From NCBI RefSeq assembly GCF_047123305.1, contig NZ_CP138918.1:1612001-1676000 (forward strand): a stretch of DNA of 64,000 nt. The letters run 5' to 3'. This document shows positions 40,307 through 49,377 of this stretch, in pieces. Under the pieces are notes generated by a model that was not told where the DNA came from, did no database searches, and saw only the letters and a program-made list of their open reading frames with translations. The translations under genes and the position numbers were made by a program. Position 1 is the first letter of the stretch. The number at the start of each line of letters is the position of its first letter. This stretch comes from Thalassobius sp047123305. Lineage in GTDB: Bacteria > Pseudomonadota > Alphaproteobacteria > Rhodobacterales > Rhodobacteraceae.

Positions 40307-42406
40307 TTAGGCCCAGCTGCCCGAAATCAGACCCATCGATTCCAGTTTCAGCAGAACCTGATGGGCGCAGTTGTCGACCTCGACGTTTTCGGTTTCAACC
40401 GACAGCTCGGGGTTGGCGGGCACATCATAGGGGTCCGAAATGCCGGTGAACTCTTTGATCTTACCTTCGCGTGCCAGCTTATAGAGGCCTTTCCGGTCGC
40501 GGCGTTCACACTCTTCAATCGAGGTGGCGACGTGGATCTCCACAAAGGCACCAAACTGCTCCACATCCTCACGCACCGCGCGGCGGGTGGTGGCGTAGGG
40601 TGCGATCGGCGCACAGATGGCGATGCCACCGTTTTTGGTGATCTCAGAGGCCACATAGCCGATGCGGCGGATGTTGAGGTCGCGGTGTTCCTTGGAGAAG
40701 CCCAGCTCGCTCGACAGGTTTTTCCGCACGATATCGCCATCCAGCAGGGTCACAGGACGACCGCCCATTTCCATCAGCTTCACCATCAGCGCGTTGGCGA
40801 TGGTGGATTTGCCCGAACCGGAGAAGCCGGTGAAGAACACGGTGAAGCCCTGCTTCGAACGTGGCGGCTTGGTGCGGCGCAGCTCGCGGACCACTTCGGG
40901 GAAAGAGAACCACTCGGGGATTTCCAGACCTTCGGCCAGACGGCGACGCAGCTCGGTGCCCGAGATGTTCAGGATGGTGACGTCATCCTTGTCCTTGATC
41001 TCATCGTTGGGTTCGTATTGGGCGCGCTCCTGCACGTAGACCATGTGTTTGAAGTCGATCATTTCGATGCCGATTTCATCCTGATGCTCGCGGAACAGGT
41101 CCTGCGCGTCATAAGGACCGTAGAAATCTTCACCGGCCGAGTTCTTGCCGGGGCCAGCGTGGTCGCGGCCCACGATGAAGTGGGTGCAGCCGTGGTTGGC
41201 GCGGATCAGACCGTGCCAGACAGCTTCACGCGGGCCCGCCATCCGCATGGCCAGGTTCAACAGCGACATCGAAGTGGTGGCCTGTGGATATTTGTCCAGC
41301 ACTGCCTCATAGCAGCGCACGCGGGTGAAGTGGTCCACGTCACCCGGTTTGGTCATGCCGACAACCGGGTGGATCAGCAGGTTGGCCTGCGCTTCACGCG
41401 CGGCGCGGAAGGTCAGTTCCTGATGCGCGCGGTGCAGCGGGTTGCGGGTCTGGAAGGCGACAACTTTGCGCCAGCCCATTTTACGGAAGTAGGCGCGCAA
41501 TTCGTTCGGAGTGTCGCGGCGGGCGCGGAAATCATAATGCACGGGCTGCTGGATCCCGGTCACCGGGCCACCCAGATAGACTTTGCCGGCCTGATTGTGC
41601 AGGTAGTTCACCGCCGGGTGGGCATCGTCATCGGCGCCAAAAACCTTCTCGGCCTCACGCGCTTTGTTCGGCACCCAGTTGTCGGTGATGGTCATGGTGG
41701 CGAGGATCACGCCTTCCTGATCACGCAGGGCGATGTCCTGACCTTCTTCCAGCTTGCTGGCAAATTCTTCATCCACGTCCAGATTGATCGGCATCGGCCA
41801 CAGCGACCCGTCGGCCAGACGCATATTTTCAACCACACCGTTGTAGTCTTCTTCGCTCAGGAAGCCTTTCAGCGGGTTGAAGCCGCCGTTCATCAGCAGT
41901 TCCAGATCACAGATCTGGCGCGGGGTCAGATCCCAGCTGACCAGATCAGCGGCTTCAACCTTCAGTTTCTGTGCGCTGTCATAAGAGACATAAAGCTCGG
42001 GGATGGGAGCCAGATTGTTTTGCATGATTTGGGTCCTACTCTTGAAGGGAACCAACCCGCTGGTCGTGCCGGTAAGTTCTGCATGCAGAGCTTCATACTC
42101 TGCAAATTTACGTTTCAGGAATTGATCGATGAGTTTGTTTTTCAACGCCGCCCCGCGGGCGGTGATGGCATAGGCGTAACGCTGGCGCTTGTCGGGGCCG
42201 TCGCGGGCTGAAATGTTGATCAGCCCTTTTTCGGCGGTGCTCCGCAGCAGGGTGTTGAGCCGTCCAAGCGAAATGCCCAGTGCCTGCGCCGTGGCCCGCT
42301 GAGTGGCTTCGGGCGCTGTGTCCACCTGGCGCAGCAGCCGAAAGAGCATATCCTCTTCGGCGGCGCTGGGCGCTGGTGTAGACTGTGGCGGATGAGGCAG
42401 GGGCAT
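40307..42406 (-). CDS. wHTH-ATP sulfurylase-APS kinase three-domain protein
   Basis: This 699-residue frame has three parts. Residues about 15-110 are a MarR-type winged helix like the EPS-associated regulators (RATAQALGISLGRLNTLLRS, QRYAYAITARG, FLKRKFAEYEALHAEL). From residue 128, an ATP sulfurylase follows (FQTRNPLHRAHQELT, GRDHAGPGKNS). The last 190 residues are APS kinase (FTGFSGSGKSTIANAL, LLDGDIVRKNL). Sulfurylase and kinase make PAPS from sulfate. An internal ATG at 42025 with AGGAC upstream is the family-like sulfurylase start, so either one fusion or two products are made. ATG 42406 was chosen as first start; TTG 42433 is possible. Confidence 0.85.
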   Translation of the reverse strand: MPLPHPPQSTPAPSAAEEDMLFRLLRQVDTAPEATQRATAQALGISLGRLNTLLRSTAEKGLINISARDGPDKRQRYAYAITARGAALKNKLIDQFLKRKFAEYEALHAELTGTTSGLVPFKSRTQIMQNNLAPIPELYVSYDSAQKLKVEAADLVSWDLTPRQICDLELLMNGGFNPLKGFLSEEDYNGVVENMRLADGSLWPMPINLDVDEEFASKLEEGQDIALRDQEGVILATMTITDNWVPNKAREAEKVFGADDDAHPAVNYLHNQAGKVYLGGPVTGIQQPVHYDFRARRDTPNELRAYFRKMGWRKVVAFQTRNPLHRAHQELTFRAAREAQANLLIHPVVGMTKPGDVDHFTRVRCYEAVLDKYPQATTSMSLLNLAMRMAGPREAVWHGLIRANHGCTHFIVGRDHAGPGKNSAGEDFYGPYDAQDLFREHQDEIGIEMIDFKHMVYVQERAQYEPNDEIKDKDDVTILNISGTELRRRLAEGLEIPEWFSFPEVVRELRRTKPPRSKQGFTVFFTGFSGSGKSTIANALMVKLMEMGGRPVTLLDGDIVRKNLSSELGFSKEHRDLNIRRIGYVASEITKNGGIAICAPIAPYATTRRAVREDVEQFGAFVEIHVATSIEECERRDRKGLYKLAREGKIKEFTGISDPYDVPANPELSVETENVEVDNCAHQVLLKLESMGLISGSWA

Positions 42407-42438
42407 GCCGGTACTCTGTAAAAGACGACTCAATGTTT

Positions 42439-42484
42439 GTTCACGGATGAACGCATTGCACAGAATATCTGTTCAACAAAGAAC
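42439..42484. promoter_or_regulatory. Two GTTC-N6-GAAC palindromes upstream of the wHTH fusion gene
   Basis: GTTCacggatGAAC (42439-42452) and GTTCaacaaaGAAC (42471-42484) have identical arms and spacing, 32 nt apart, immediately before the fusion gene. The regular three-turn spacing fits two dimers of one regulator; autoregulation by the wHTH domain is the simplest guess. Confidence 0.55.
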
Positions 42485-42568
42485 AAACTGCATTTTTACG
42501 AGGTGTGACCGATAAGAAAGACCGCTTTCCCACCTTGTGTTGCGGGAATGGAACGGGGTTCTGTGGGC

Positions 42569-42904
42569 TCAGTCGCCGGCAAAACCCCATCCGTCGGGTG
42601 TAAAATCGTGGTCCAGAGCGGCGCGGGTGGCCAGTTCCTCGACCATCCAGATGGCGGAGGCGCTCAGGATCTGGTCAGGCATTGTGGCGATCAGGGTCGC
42701 GGCAGTGTCGCCCTCGGCTTCGGCCCATTGGGTCTCAAATCCCAGATCCGCCAAGGCCTGTGCGGCGGGCTGCCAATCCGTACCGGCCTGCGACGCCACA
42801 AAAAACAGGTCCAGATCCGCTTCAAGTGGCAAATCGCCCTGCGCCTGCAGGTCAGAAAAGGCCGAGAATGTCTCGGCCTTTTGCTGGGAGAAATCATGCG
42901 ACAC
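42569..42904 (-). CDS. RraB-family (ribonuclease E inhibitor-like) protein
   Basis: This 111-residue protein matches the RraB pattern: a helical start, LEADLDLFFVASQAGTDWQ, AAQALADLGFETQW, and a C-terminal DHDFTPDGWGF resembling the family YDGWG end. In E. coli RraB binds RNase E and lowers its activity. It follows trxB by 5 nt, so the two are co-transcribed. Confidence 0.7.
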   Translation of the reverse strand: MSHDFSQQKAETFSAFSDLQAQGDLPLEADLDLFFVASQAGTDWQPAAQALADLGFETQWAEAEGDTAATLIATMPDQILSASAIWMVEELATRAALDHDFTPDGWGFAGD

Positions 42905-42909
42905 AGCGC

Positions 42910-43851
42910 TTATTCCTGTTCAGCCAGGAACCGTTCGGCATCCAGCGCGGCCATGCAGCCCATGCCGGCCGAGGTGACAGCCTGCCGGTATTTGTGATCG
43001 GTCAGGTCACCGGCTGCAAAGACCCCGGGGATCGAGGTTTCGGTGGTGCCGGGAGTGACCTTCACGTAACCGCCGTTGTGCAGTTCCAGAACGTCTTTCA
43101 CCAGCTCGTTGGCCGGCGCGTGGCCGATGGCGATAAAGACCCCTTTGGCCGGGATCTCAGAGATTTCGCCGGTCTTGGTGTGTTTCACCTTAACGCCGGT
43201 GACGCCTTTGGGGTTGTCTTCGCCGACCACCTCTTCCAGCTCATGGAACCAAAGGGTTTCGATCTTCTCGTTCTTGAACAGACGATCCTGCAGGATCTTT
43301 TCGGCGCGCAGCGTGTCGCGGCGGTGGATCAGGGTCACCTTGGAGGCAAAGTTCGTCAGGAACAGCGCTTCTTCCACAGCGGTGTTGCCACCGCCGACAA
43401 CCACAATCTCCTGACCACGGTAGAAGAACCCGTCACAGGTTGCACAGGCCGAAACACCGAAGCCTTTGTAGGCCTCTTCGCTTTCCAGACCCAGCCACTT
43501 GGCGCGCGCGCCGGTGCAGAGGATCACCGCATCCGCAGTATAAATCGTGCCGCTGTCCCCTTTGGCGGTGAAGGGACGTTTGGAGGTGTCCAGCTCGGTG
43601 ATGATATCGCCGATCACTTCGGTGCCCATCGCGCGGGCGTGCTCTTCCATCTTCATCATCAGCTCAGGACCCTGAACTTCGACAAAAGAGGGGTAGTTTT
43701 CCACCTCGGTGGTGGTGGTCAGCTGGCCACCCGGCTCCAGACCTTGGACCAGGATCGGCGACAGCATGGCGCGTGCCGCGTAAACGCCTGCGGTGTAGCC
43801 CGCAGGGCCGGAACCAATGATCAGAACCTTGGTGTGACGTGTCTCGGCCAT
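42910..43851 (-). CDS. trxB: Thioredoxin reductase
   Basis: This 313-residue flavoprotein has FAD motif VLIIGSGPAGYTAGVYAARA, the redox site CATCDGFFY and an NADPH motif (VVVGGGNTAVEEALFL). It reduces thioredoxin with NADPH. ATG 43851 follows GAGGGG. It is divergent from an Lrp-type regulator, an arrangement I recall as frequent in Rhodobacterales. Confidence 0.95.
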   Translation of the reverse strand: MAETRHTKVLIIGSGPAGYTAGVYAARAMLSPILVQGLEPGGQLTTTTEVENYPSFVEVQGPELMMKMEEHARAMGTEVIGDIITELDTSKRPFTAKGDSGTIYTADAVILCTGARAKWLGLESEEAYKGFGVSACATCDGFFYRGQEIVVVGGGNTAVEEALFLTNFASKVTLIHRRDTLRAEKILQDRLFKNEKIETLWFHELEEVVGEDNPKGVTGVKVKHTKTGEISEIPAKGVFIAIGHAPANELVKDVLELHNGGYVKVTPGTTETSIPGVFAAGDLTDHKYRQAVTSAGMGCMAALDAERFLAEQE

Positions 43852-44049
43852 TGGGGCCCCCTCGTAGCAATAAATCAGTCTCAATCGCATATAGAGAAGG
43901 CAGGGCGACACGAAAACCCCCCGATCCGAGAGGCGGCCATTCTGTCACGTCATGACAGGTCGCATCGGGTCAATTTGGGGTGATTGCTGGCGGTGCGGGC
44001 TGCGCTTCTTGCCGAATCGCAAAGTTGACCCTACGTGAGCGAAATAATG

Positions 44050-44077
44050 TTGCGCGTGTTTTAGCGGGTGCTATAAG
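44050..44077 (+). promoter_or_regulatory. Candidate promoter of the Lrp-type gene
   Basis: TTGCGC and TATAAG are separated by 16 nt; the ATG lies 24 nt downstream behind AAAGGAG. Confidence 0.4.
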
Positions 44078-44101
44078 AAAGCGATCAAAGGAGTGTGTGC
44101 T

Positions 44102-44602
44102 ATGCCTGCATCGCGGCTGGACCCGATCGACCGTAAAATCCTCGCTGAATTGCAAGCTGATGGCCGCATGACGAATGTCGAGCTGGCCAAACGTGTTGGC
44201 ATCTCCGCACCGCCCTGTTTGCGCCGGGTGCGCACCTTGGAAGAGGCAGGTTACATCAAGGGCTATCACGCCGAAGTCGATTCGCGTGAACTGGGTTTTG
44301 AGGTGCAGGTCTATGCAATGGTGGGCCTGCAGAGCCAGGCCGAGTCCGACCTGAGCGAATTCGAAGAACGTTGCCGCGATTGGCCCTTGGTTCGTGAATG
44401 CAACATGTTGAACGGTGAGGTCGACTTCATCCTGAAATGTGTGGCGCCAGACCTCAGCACGTTCCAAACCTTCTTGACGCAGGATCTGCTGAAGGCCCAC
44501 AACGTGGCTTCGGTGAAAACCTCACTGGTGATCCGCAGTGCAAAGGACGAGCCGGGTGTGCCCTTCGAAGTGCTGGAGGAGCGGCTGAGCCGGATGGCAT
44601 AG
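44102..44602 (+). CDS. Lrp/AsnC-family transcriptional regulator
   Basis: This 166-residue protein has the Asn/Lrp HTH (LDPIDRKILAELQADGRMTNVELAKRVGIS) and the RAM ligand-binding domain (VQVYAMVGLQSQAESD, later NGEVDFILKCVAPD). ATG 44102 lies behind AAAGGAG. It is divergent from trxB, which it may regulate. The amino acid effector is unknown. Confidence 0.88.
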   Translation: MPASRLDPIDRKILAELQADGRMTNVELAKRVGISAPPCLRRVRTLEEAGYIKGYHAEVDSRELGFEVQVYAMVGLQSQAESDLSEFEERCRDWPLVRECNMLNGEVDFILKCVAPDLSTFQTFLTQDLLKAHNVASVKTSLVIRSAKDEPGVPFEVLEERLSRMA

Positions 44603-44612
44603 CCGCACCGCG

Positions 44613-45359
44613 TCAGGCCCAGCGAAGATCCGGTTCAAATGCCGGTGTCTCGGTGCCCTGCAATGATTTGCCGAACCCTTCCAAACCACTCACATGCCCA
44701 AAGAAGGACATGAACAGCTGTTTCATGTTTGGTCCCAGGCCGCGAATGCGCGGCAGCGGCGGATGATAGCTGGCCAACTGCACCCCGTTGGCAATCAAGC
44801 TGCATTGTTGCGGTAGCACCAGATGAAACACTTGCACGGTTGAGGGCGGTTGGGTGCGAAACACGGTATGCCCATCAACCAGGTCCTTGATGGGCACCAT
44901 ATGCGGCGCGTCGTTGCCTAGCGCAGGCCGCACCACAGTGGCAGCAGGGCCCAGCATCAGATCACTTTCGGGCCGGGCAAACCCAAATGAGCCCTGCATC
45001 ACCCGCGCAAGGCGCTGGCTGTCGGGGTCTTCGCAAGGGGTGTTGGGAACAATGTTCATAGCGCCGCGCCACAGCAGAGGTTGCGCGCCATACTCCACCG
45101 TTTCCAGCATCATGCCGGGAAACAGGTCCTCCACGGGGCAGGGGCCTTGATCGGTTTTGAACACCGTGCCACGGGCAAAGGCGGAAAAGGCGGCTTCGAA
45201 CAGGGGGGTTGCGGGGGCGATGATCGTCCGGCTGGTTTCCATCGTCAGGCACTCGTACCGCCGCATCAGCGCTTGCTTCTGCGGCTCTTTCGACTGTGGT
45301 CTGACGGCGAGAAGGGGCGTGGCGCGGCCAAGCTGCGCGGGGGGGACGATACTGTTCAC
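44613..45359 (-). CDS. Hint-domain (Hedgehog/intein-like) protein
   Basis: The 248-residue protein carries a Hint_2-type domain: FARGTVFKTDQGPCPVEDLFPGM, then VEYGAQPLLWRGAMNI, ending with FHLVLPQQCSLIANGVQLASYHPP. Roseobacters carry many such proteins, usually attached to RTX or secreted proteins; this one stands alone and lacks the Cys of the splicing site (Ala-Arg-Gly is found instead). GTG 45359 is the likely start. Function unknown. Confidence 0.75.
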   Translation of the reverse strand: MNSIVPPAQLGRATPLLAVRPQSKEPQKQALMRRYECLTMETSRTIIAPATPLFEAAFSAFARGTVFKTDQGPCPVEDLFPGMMLETVEYGAQPLLWRGAMNIVPNTPCEDPDSQRLARVMQGSFGFARPESDLMLGPAATVVRPALGNDAPHMVPIKDLVDGHTVFRTQPPSTVQVFHLVLPQQCSLIANGVQLASYHPPLPRIRGLGPNMKQLFMSFFGHVSGLEGFGKSLQGTETPAFEPDLRWA

Positions 45360-45547
45360 TGGTCACAACTCTTTGCTGGTTACGAAACTGATGACGCCCC
45401 CTCAGACACACAAGGGGCCGGTAGAAAGGCTTGCGCCATCGGGGGCGGAAGCGTTGGGTTGAGCGTGAGAGAACCGCCCCTTTCGGGACGGCCCTTCACT
45501 CACGAAAACATTCTCACTCGTTAAGAATGCCTTGGAAAAACTGTGGT

Positions 45548-45676
45548 TCAGGCCGCCGCTTTCACGGATTTTAGGACCGGTGCCTGCGGGGTCTTACGGG
45601 CCGCCCAGGGCATCTGCGGCAGGTCGGTTTTGGAGGTTTCGATGACCGATTTCATCCAGCGCGGCTGACGTTTCAT
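45548..45676 (-). CDS. 42-residue basic small protein of a roseobacter family
   Basis: An ATG at 45676, 8 nt after AGGAG, opens a 42-codon frame starting MKRQPRWMKSVIETSKTDLP and rich in Lys, Arg, Trp and Pro. I recall very similar short proteins in many Rhodobacterales. It is transcribed on its own in a 565-nt gap between the Hint-domain gene and pgeF. No signal peptide or membrane helix. Function unknown. Confidence 0.65.
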   Translation of the reverse strand: MKRQPRWMKSVIETSKTDLPQMPWAARKTPQAPVLKSVKAAA

Positions 45677-45733
45677 GTTCTGGCTCCTGCTCAACTCTGT
45701 CTTGTCTAAGTGGGCGACTTAATGCGTTTGTTG

Positions 45734-45754
45734 AAACCAATATGATGTTGGTTT
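45734..45754. other. Inverted repeat upstream of the 42-residue gene
   Basis: AAACCAA and TTGGTTT are separated by 7 nt, 58 nt before the small gene. It could be an operator. The rest of 45677-45924 shows nothing I can interpret. Confidence 0.35.
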
Positions 45755-45924
45755 GGGGCCAAGATGGGGCGGTTGTCCGGGGAAATGGGGCAATTGTATG
45801 AAATCTGTCCTATTGTCGCTTTGTGCGGTCTAATGGCCTGAAAAGAATGGGTTAATTCGCGAATTTACGGGTTCGTCCAGGCGCGCGTGACGCAATTGCG
45901 CCCAGTTTCCCTGACGTGAACGCG

Positions 45925-46680
45925 TCAAAGGCGAATGCAGGCAATCAGACGACCGTAATCCGCTTCGCCTTCATGTGTTGTCCGGCGGTAGGAGTAGAAT
46001 CGTTCCGGGTCCGAATAGGTGCAATGGCCTGTCCAGCTCGCTTCGCCCACTCCAGCCTCGCGCAGTTTTTGCAGGCCAAAACCGGGCAGGTCGAACATGT
46101 AGCGGTCCCCGCGTCCAGCAGCAAAGAAGCGGCTGTTGCCTTGGTCCTCGATCAGAAAGTCGTCCAGCAATTCCGGTCCAACCTCATAGGCGCGCTGGCT
46201 GATGCACGGGCCGATTACCGCACGGATGTTCTTGCGGTCCGCCCCCAGGGCCTCCATCGCCTCAACCGTGCGGGTCAAGACACCCGTCACTGCGCCACGC
46301 CATCCGGCATGGGCGGCGCCGATCACCCCTGCTTGGGCGTCCGCAAACAGCACCGGCTGGCAGTCTGCCGTCAGAATGCCCAATGCCACGCCAGGGGTTG
46401 CGGTGACCATGGCGTCTGCCTTGGGTTTGTCGTTCAGTGGCCCGTCCACGGTGGCAACCTCTGCGGAATGCACCTGATGCACGGAGACGAGGTTCGGCTT
46501 GGAAACCGCCATCGCGTCTGCCACGCGGGTCCGGTTGATCGACACGATCTCGGCCTGATCCGAGGACCCCTGTCCACAGTTGAGCCCTGCAAAAATGCCG
46601 GAAGAAGCCCCACCCTTGCGGGTGAAGAAACCGTGGCGCAGGGGCGTCAGCAGGTCAGAGGTCAGGATTTCCAGTGTCAT
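45925..46680 (-). CDS. pgeF: Peptidoglycan editing factor PgeF (laccase-domain, YfiH family)
   Basis: This 251-residue protein has the metal-site motifs HQVHSAEVATVDG, TADCQPVLFAD and AAHAGWRGAVTGVL. PgeF removes misincorporated amino acids from UDP-MurNAc precursors. It overlaps the MidA-like gene by 4 nt and is last in the lgt operon. Confidence 0.92.
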   Translation of the reverse strand: MTLEILTSDLLTPLRHGFFTRKGGASSGIFAGLNCGQGSSDQAEIVSINRTRVADAMAVSKPNLVSVHQVHSAEVATVDGPLNDKPKADAMVTATPGVALGILTADCQPVLFADAQAGVIGAAHAGWRGAVTGVLTRTVEAMEALGADRKNIRAVIGPCISQRAYEVGPELLDDFLIEDQGNSRFFAAGRGDRYMFDLPGFGLQKLREAGVGEASWTGHCTYSDPERFYSYRRTTHEGEADYGRLIACIRL

Positions 46681-47750
46681 ATATCCAGTCCCGGCGGCGG
46701 AGTGTGTCCGTGGGGGCAGAAGCCAATTACCTTAAAGAGCGTCCCCATTTCCTCGGGGTGCGTCAAGCGGCGATGTGCGGCGATCAAATCCTCGAGAGCG
46801 GCCCCCTCAAGGCCGCCCGCCAGGGCCTGCGCCCGTTGAGTGATGCCAAGACGTTCCAGAAACACCCCCTGCGGAGTCATCGTGCTGTGGGCCGAAGGCG
46901 TTGCGCCAGCAAGCACTTCAAAATCCACATGGGCGGTGAGGTCCGCCTCTCCGGGGCCGGCCAGCGGGTTCACTTTGGTGTGCGATTTCAGCGCCTGCAG
47001 GGTGTCCCCTTTGCTACGCCAATCGCCGTAGTCAAAGATCAGCGCCGCACCACCGTGGGCCTCAATCCGACGTCCGATTTCTTCGGCCAAGGGCGCGGCG
47101 GGGGCGCAGACCTCTACCAGATCGCCCTTGACGGTATCGGTCATCCGGTGGGTCAGCGCAGCAACGGGCGTGATGCCACCAAGGGCAAAGCCCAGTTCGC
47201 CGTCCTGCGCAATCACCCGCTTTTCGCGCCAGCCGTCGTGCTGATCGTTGCTGTCGCGCAGGAACTGGCGCACGGGCAGCGCATCAAAAAACTCATTGGC
47301 TACAAACCAAAGCGGCGCTTCTGGCAGTTCGGCAAGGGTCTTGGTCCAGGCCACCTTATATCCGGCCAGCGCCTCTTGCTGACGGGCGCGCAGCACTGGG
47401 GAGGCTTCGACCAGATGCAGTTGCATTGCGGCATGGAAACCGGGCACCGCTTTGGTGGCACGCAGCATATCGGCCATCAAGGTGCCACGGCCCGGCCCAG
47501 CCTCGGCAAGAACGAAGGTGGAGGGTGCGCCCTGATCCAGCCAGCTCTGCGCCAGCGACAGGCCAACCAACTCGCCAAACATCTGGCTGATTTCCGGCGC
47601 GGTGGTGAAATCCCCTGCCGCCCCAAGGGGATCGCGGGTGGTGTAATAGCCCAGGGTCGGGTGCAGCAGGCATTCCGACATATAATCCGCCACCGTCAGC
47701 GGGCCGGTGTCGTTGATCCGTTCCAAAAGGTGGCCGAGCATGGCGCTCAT
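46677..47750 (-). CDS. MidA/NDUFAF7-like SAM-dependent methyltransferase
   Basis: The protein of 357 residues has MTase motif I FVLAEAGPGRGTLMADMLRA and LWFVANEFFDALPVRQFL, as in the mitochondrial complex I assembly factor NDUFAF7. It may methylate an Arg of a complex I subunit; in bacteria this is inferred. Start ATG 47750 overlaps lgt by 4 nt. The lgt-midA-pgeF order is common in Rhodobacterales. Confidence 0.87.
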   Translation of the reverse strand: MSAMLGHLLERINDTGPLTVADYMSECLLHPTLGYYTTRDPLGAAGDFTTAPEISQMFGELVGLSLAQSWLDQGAPSTFVLAEAGPGRGTLMADMLRATKAVPGFHAAMQLHLVEASPVLRARQQEALAGYKVAWTKTLAELPEAPLWFVANEFFDALPVRQFLRDSNDQHDGWREKRVIAQDGELGFALGGITPVAALTHRMTDTVKGDLVEVCAPAAPLAEEIGRRIEAHGGAALIFDYGDWRSKGDTLQALKSHTKVNPLAGPGEADLTAHVDFEVLAGATPSAHSTMTPQGVFLERLGITQRAQALAGGLEGAALEDLIAAHRRLTHPEEMGTLFKVIGFCPHGHTPPPGLDI

Positions 47751-48667
47751 GCCTCGGCCTCCCTCTCTGATCGGTTGGTTTTGCGTGTGTAGATCACGAT
47801 GCCAACCCCGATCAACAGCATCGGCAGGGACAACAGCTGCCCCATGCTCAGGCCCCAAGACCCCAACTGCAGAACATATCCCATTGGATTGTCCACGGTG
47901 ATGTAGTGGTCATCGGCCTGCCGGAAAAACTCGACAACAAAGCGTGACAGACCATAGCCCGCCACAAACAGCCCCATCAGCTGTCCCGGCACTTTGAACC
48001 CGTTGCGACGGAAGGCGAGGTATAGCAGCAATGCGCCAAGGATTAGCCCCTCCAGCGCAGCTTCGTACAGCTGTGAAGGATGGCGGGCACAGATGCCGAT
48101 CACGCCGTCGCAGGTCTGCGCCGACGGGCCGGGGAAGGCAACGCCCCAAGGCAGATCGGTGGGGCGGCCCCACAGCTCACCATTGACGAAATTGGCCAAG
48201 CGTCCCAGCAGCAATCCGGTCGGCACCGCAAGTGCAAGGGAATCACCCAGGCTCCAGCGGTTGATCCCGTTGCGGCCGGCAAAGATCCAGGCGGCGATCA
48301 CCACACCTAAGAAACCGCCGTGGAAAGCCATACCGCCTTGCCAGACCATTGCGATTTCATCCGGGTGACGCAGGTAATAGGCCGGTTTGTAAAACAGAAC
48401 ATAGCCCAGCCGCCCGCCAAGGATCACACCAAGGATGACCCAGGTCAGCAGATCCTCCACCTGTCGTGGTGTCATCGGCGCGGCATTGTCGGGCCACAGC
48501 TGTGGCCGTTTCACCGCCGCAACGATCAGCCGCCAGCCGATCAGAATGCCTGCGATATAGGCCAACGCATACCAGCGCAGCGCGAAGGTGGCCCCAAACA
48601 GCGTGATCGAGAAAATCTCGGGCCCGATATCGGGGAAAGGGATCATAAGGGGAAATGTAGCCTGCAT
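47747..48667 (-). CDS. lgt: Prolipoprotein diacylglyceryl transferase
   Basis: This 306-residue membrane enzyme transfers diacylglycerol to the lipobox Cys of prolipoproteins. The signature GRLANFVNGELWGRPT and the essential MAFHGGFLGVV are present, with seven hydrophobic segments. It heads the lgt-midA-pgeF operon. Confidence 0.96.
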   Translation of the reverse strand: MQATFPLMIPFPDIGPEIFSITLFGATFALRWYALAYIAGILIGWRLIVAAVKRPQLWPDNAAPMTPRQVEDLLTWVILGVILGGRLGYVLFYKPAYYLRHPDEIAMVWQGGMAFHGGFLGVVIAAWIFAGRNGINRWSLGDSLALAVPTGLLLGRLANFVNGELWGRPTDLPWGVAFPGPSAQTCDGVIGICARHPSQLYEAALEGLILGALLLYLAFRRNGFKVPGQLMGLFVAGYGLSRFVVEFFRQADDHYITVDNPMGYVLQLGSWGLSMGQLLSLPMLLIGVGIVIYTRKTNRSEREAEA

Positions 48668-48763
48668 GTGCGTCTCTGTGCCTCTGCCCGTATGGTGAAG
48701 TCAACCTTGTGACTTTTGTTGATCCACCCCATATAGGGGCTGAATGTAACGGTGGAGAGCCCC

Positions 48764-49009
48764 ATGCAGACCCGCAACAAGTTTTTCGACGATATGTCTC
48801 AGCTGATGACCAACGCAATGGGCGTGGCCCAGGGCGCCAAGGACGAAGCTGAAAACGCGATGAAAAGCATGATGGACCGCTGGCTGGCGGATCGCGATTT
48901 TGTAACTCGGGAAGAGTACGACGCGGTACGCGCGATGGCCCAGAAAGCGCGTGAAGAAAACGAAGCGCTGAAAGCGCGGCTAGACGCGCTTGAGGCGGCT
49001 TCGAAGTAA
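48764..49009 (+). CDS. ubiK: Accessory factor UbiK-family (BMFP, YqiC) protein
   Basis: This 81-residue coiled-coil protein shows MQTRNKFFDDMSQLMTNAMG and DRDFVTREEYDAVRAMAQKAREEN, typical of UbiK, which assists ubiquinone assembly. ATG 48764 follows GGTGGAG. It is divergent from lgt. Confidence 0.85.
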   Translation: MQTRNKFFDDMSQLMTNAMGVAQGAKDEAENAMKSMMDRWLADRDFVTREEYDAVRAMAQKAREENEALKARLDALEAASK

Positions 49010-49377
49010 AGCCCTGCCTTGGTGGGCGGTCGCAACCTGCGGATCCTCCGGTCAATCGGCAGAAAATGGCTGAGGTTTCTCAGCCTCGCACGCAGCGGCG
49101 TCCCATATCTGGGGCGCCTTTGTTTTCAAGGGATCCGTGCTCAGATGCGGAGATACCCACAGCTTTTCGCGTTCAGATTCATTTCATCCACAAGTTATTG
49201 CGGTTATCCCCAAAGATAGGGGTTTACAGGATTCTGCCCCGCAGGCACCATATCTTGTAAGGTACGGGGGAAATTCACCGACCGTTAGAGCAGGCAACAA
49301 ACGATAGAGGCGCTGCCAAGCCTCTCCGCGACAGAAGCGGGCGTTTGGCGTCAGGGCAAGAGCAGTGAGGTGGCGAA
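49010..49377. other. 368-nt gap with a hairpin and DnaA-box-like motifs
   Basis: GGCTGAG-GTTT-CTCAGCC at 49068-49085 is a perfect 7-bp hairpin and may terminate ubiK. Three DnaA-box-like nonamers follow: ATACCCACA (49153-49161, 7 of 9), TCATCCACA (49184-49192, 8 of 9) and TTATCCCCA (49204-49212, 8 of 9). No gene is seen. Confidence 0.4.

Noticed and set aside
40295..42211. Long open frame (638 codons) on the plus strand opposite the sulfurylase-kinase gene
   Set aside because: It mirrors the GC codon pattern of the real minus-strand gene and has no recognisable domain.
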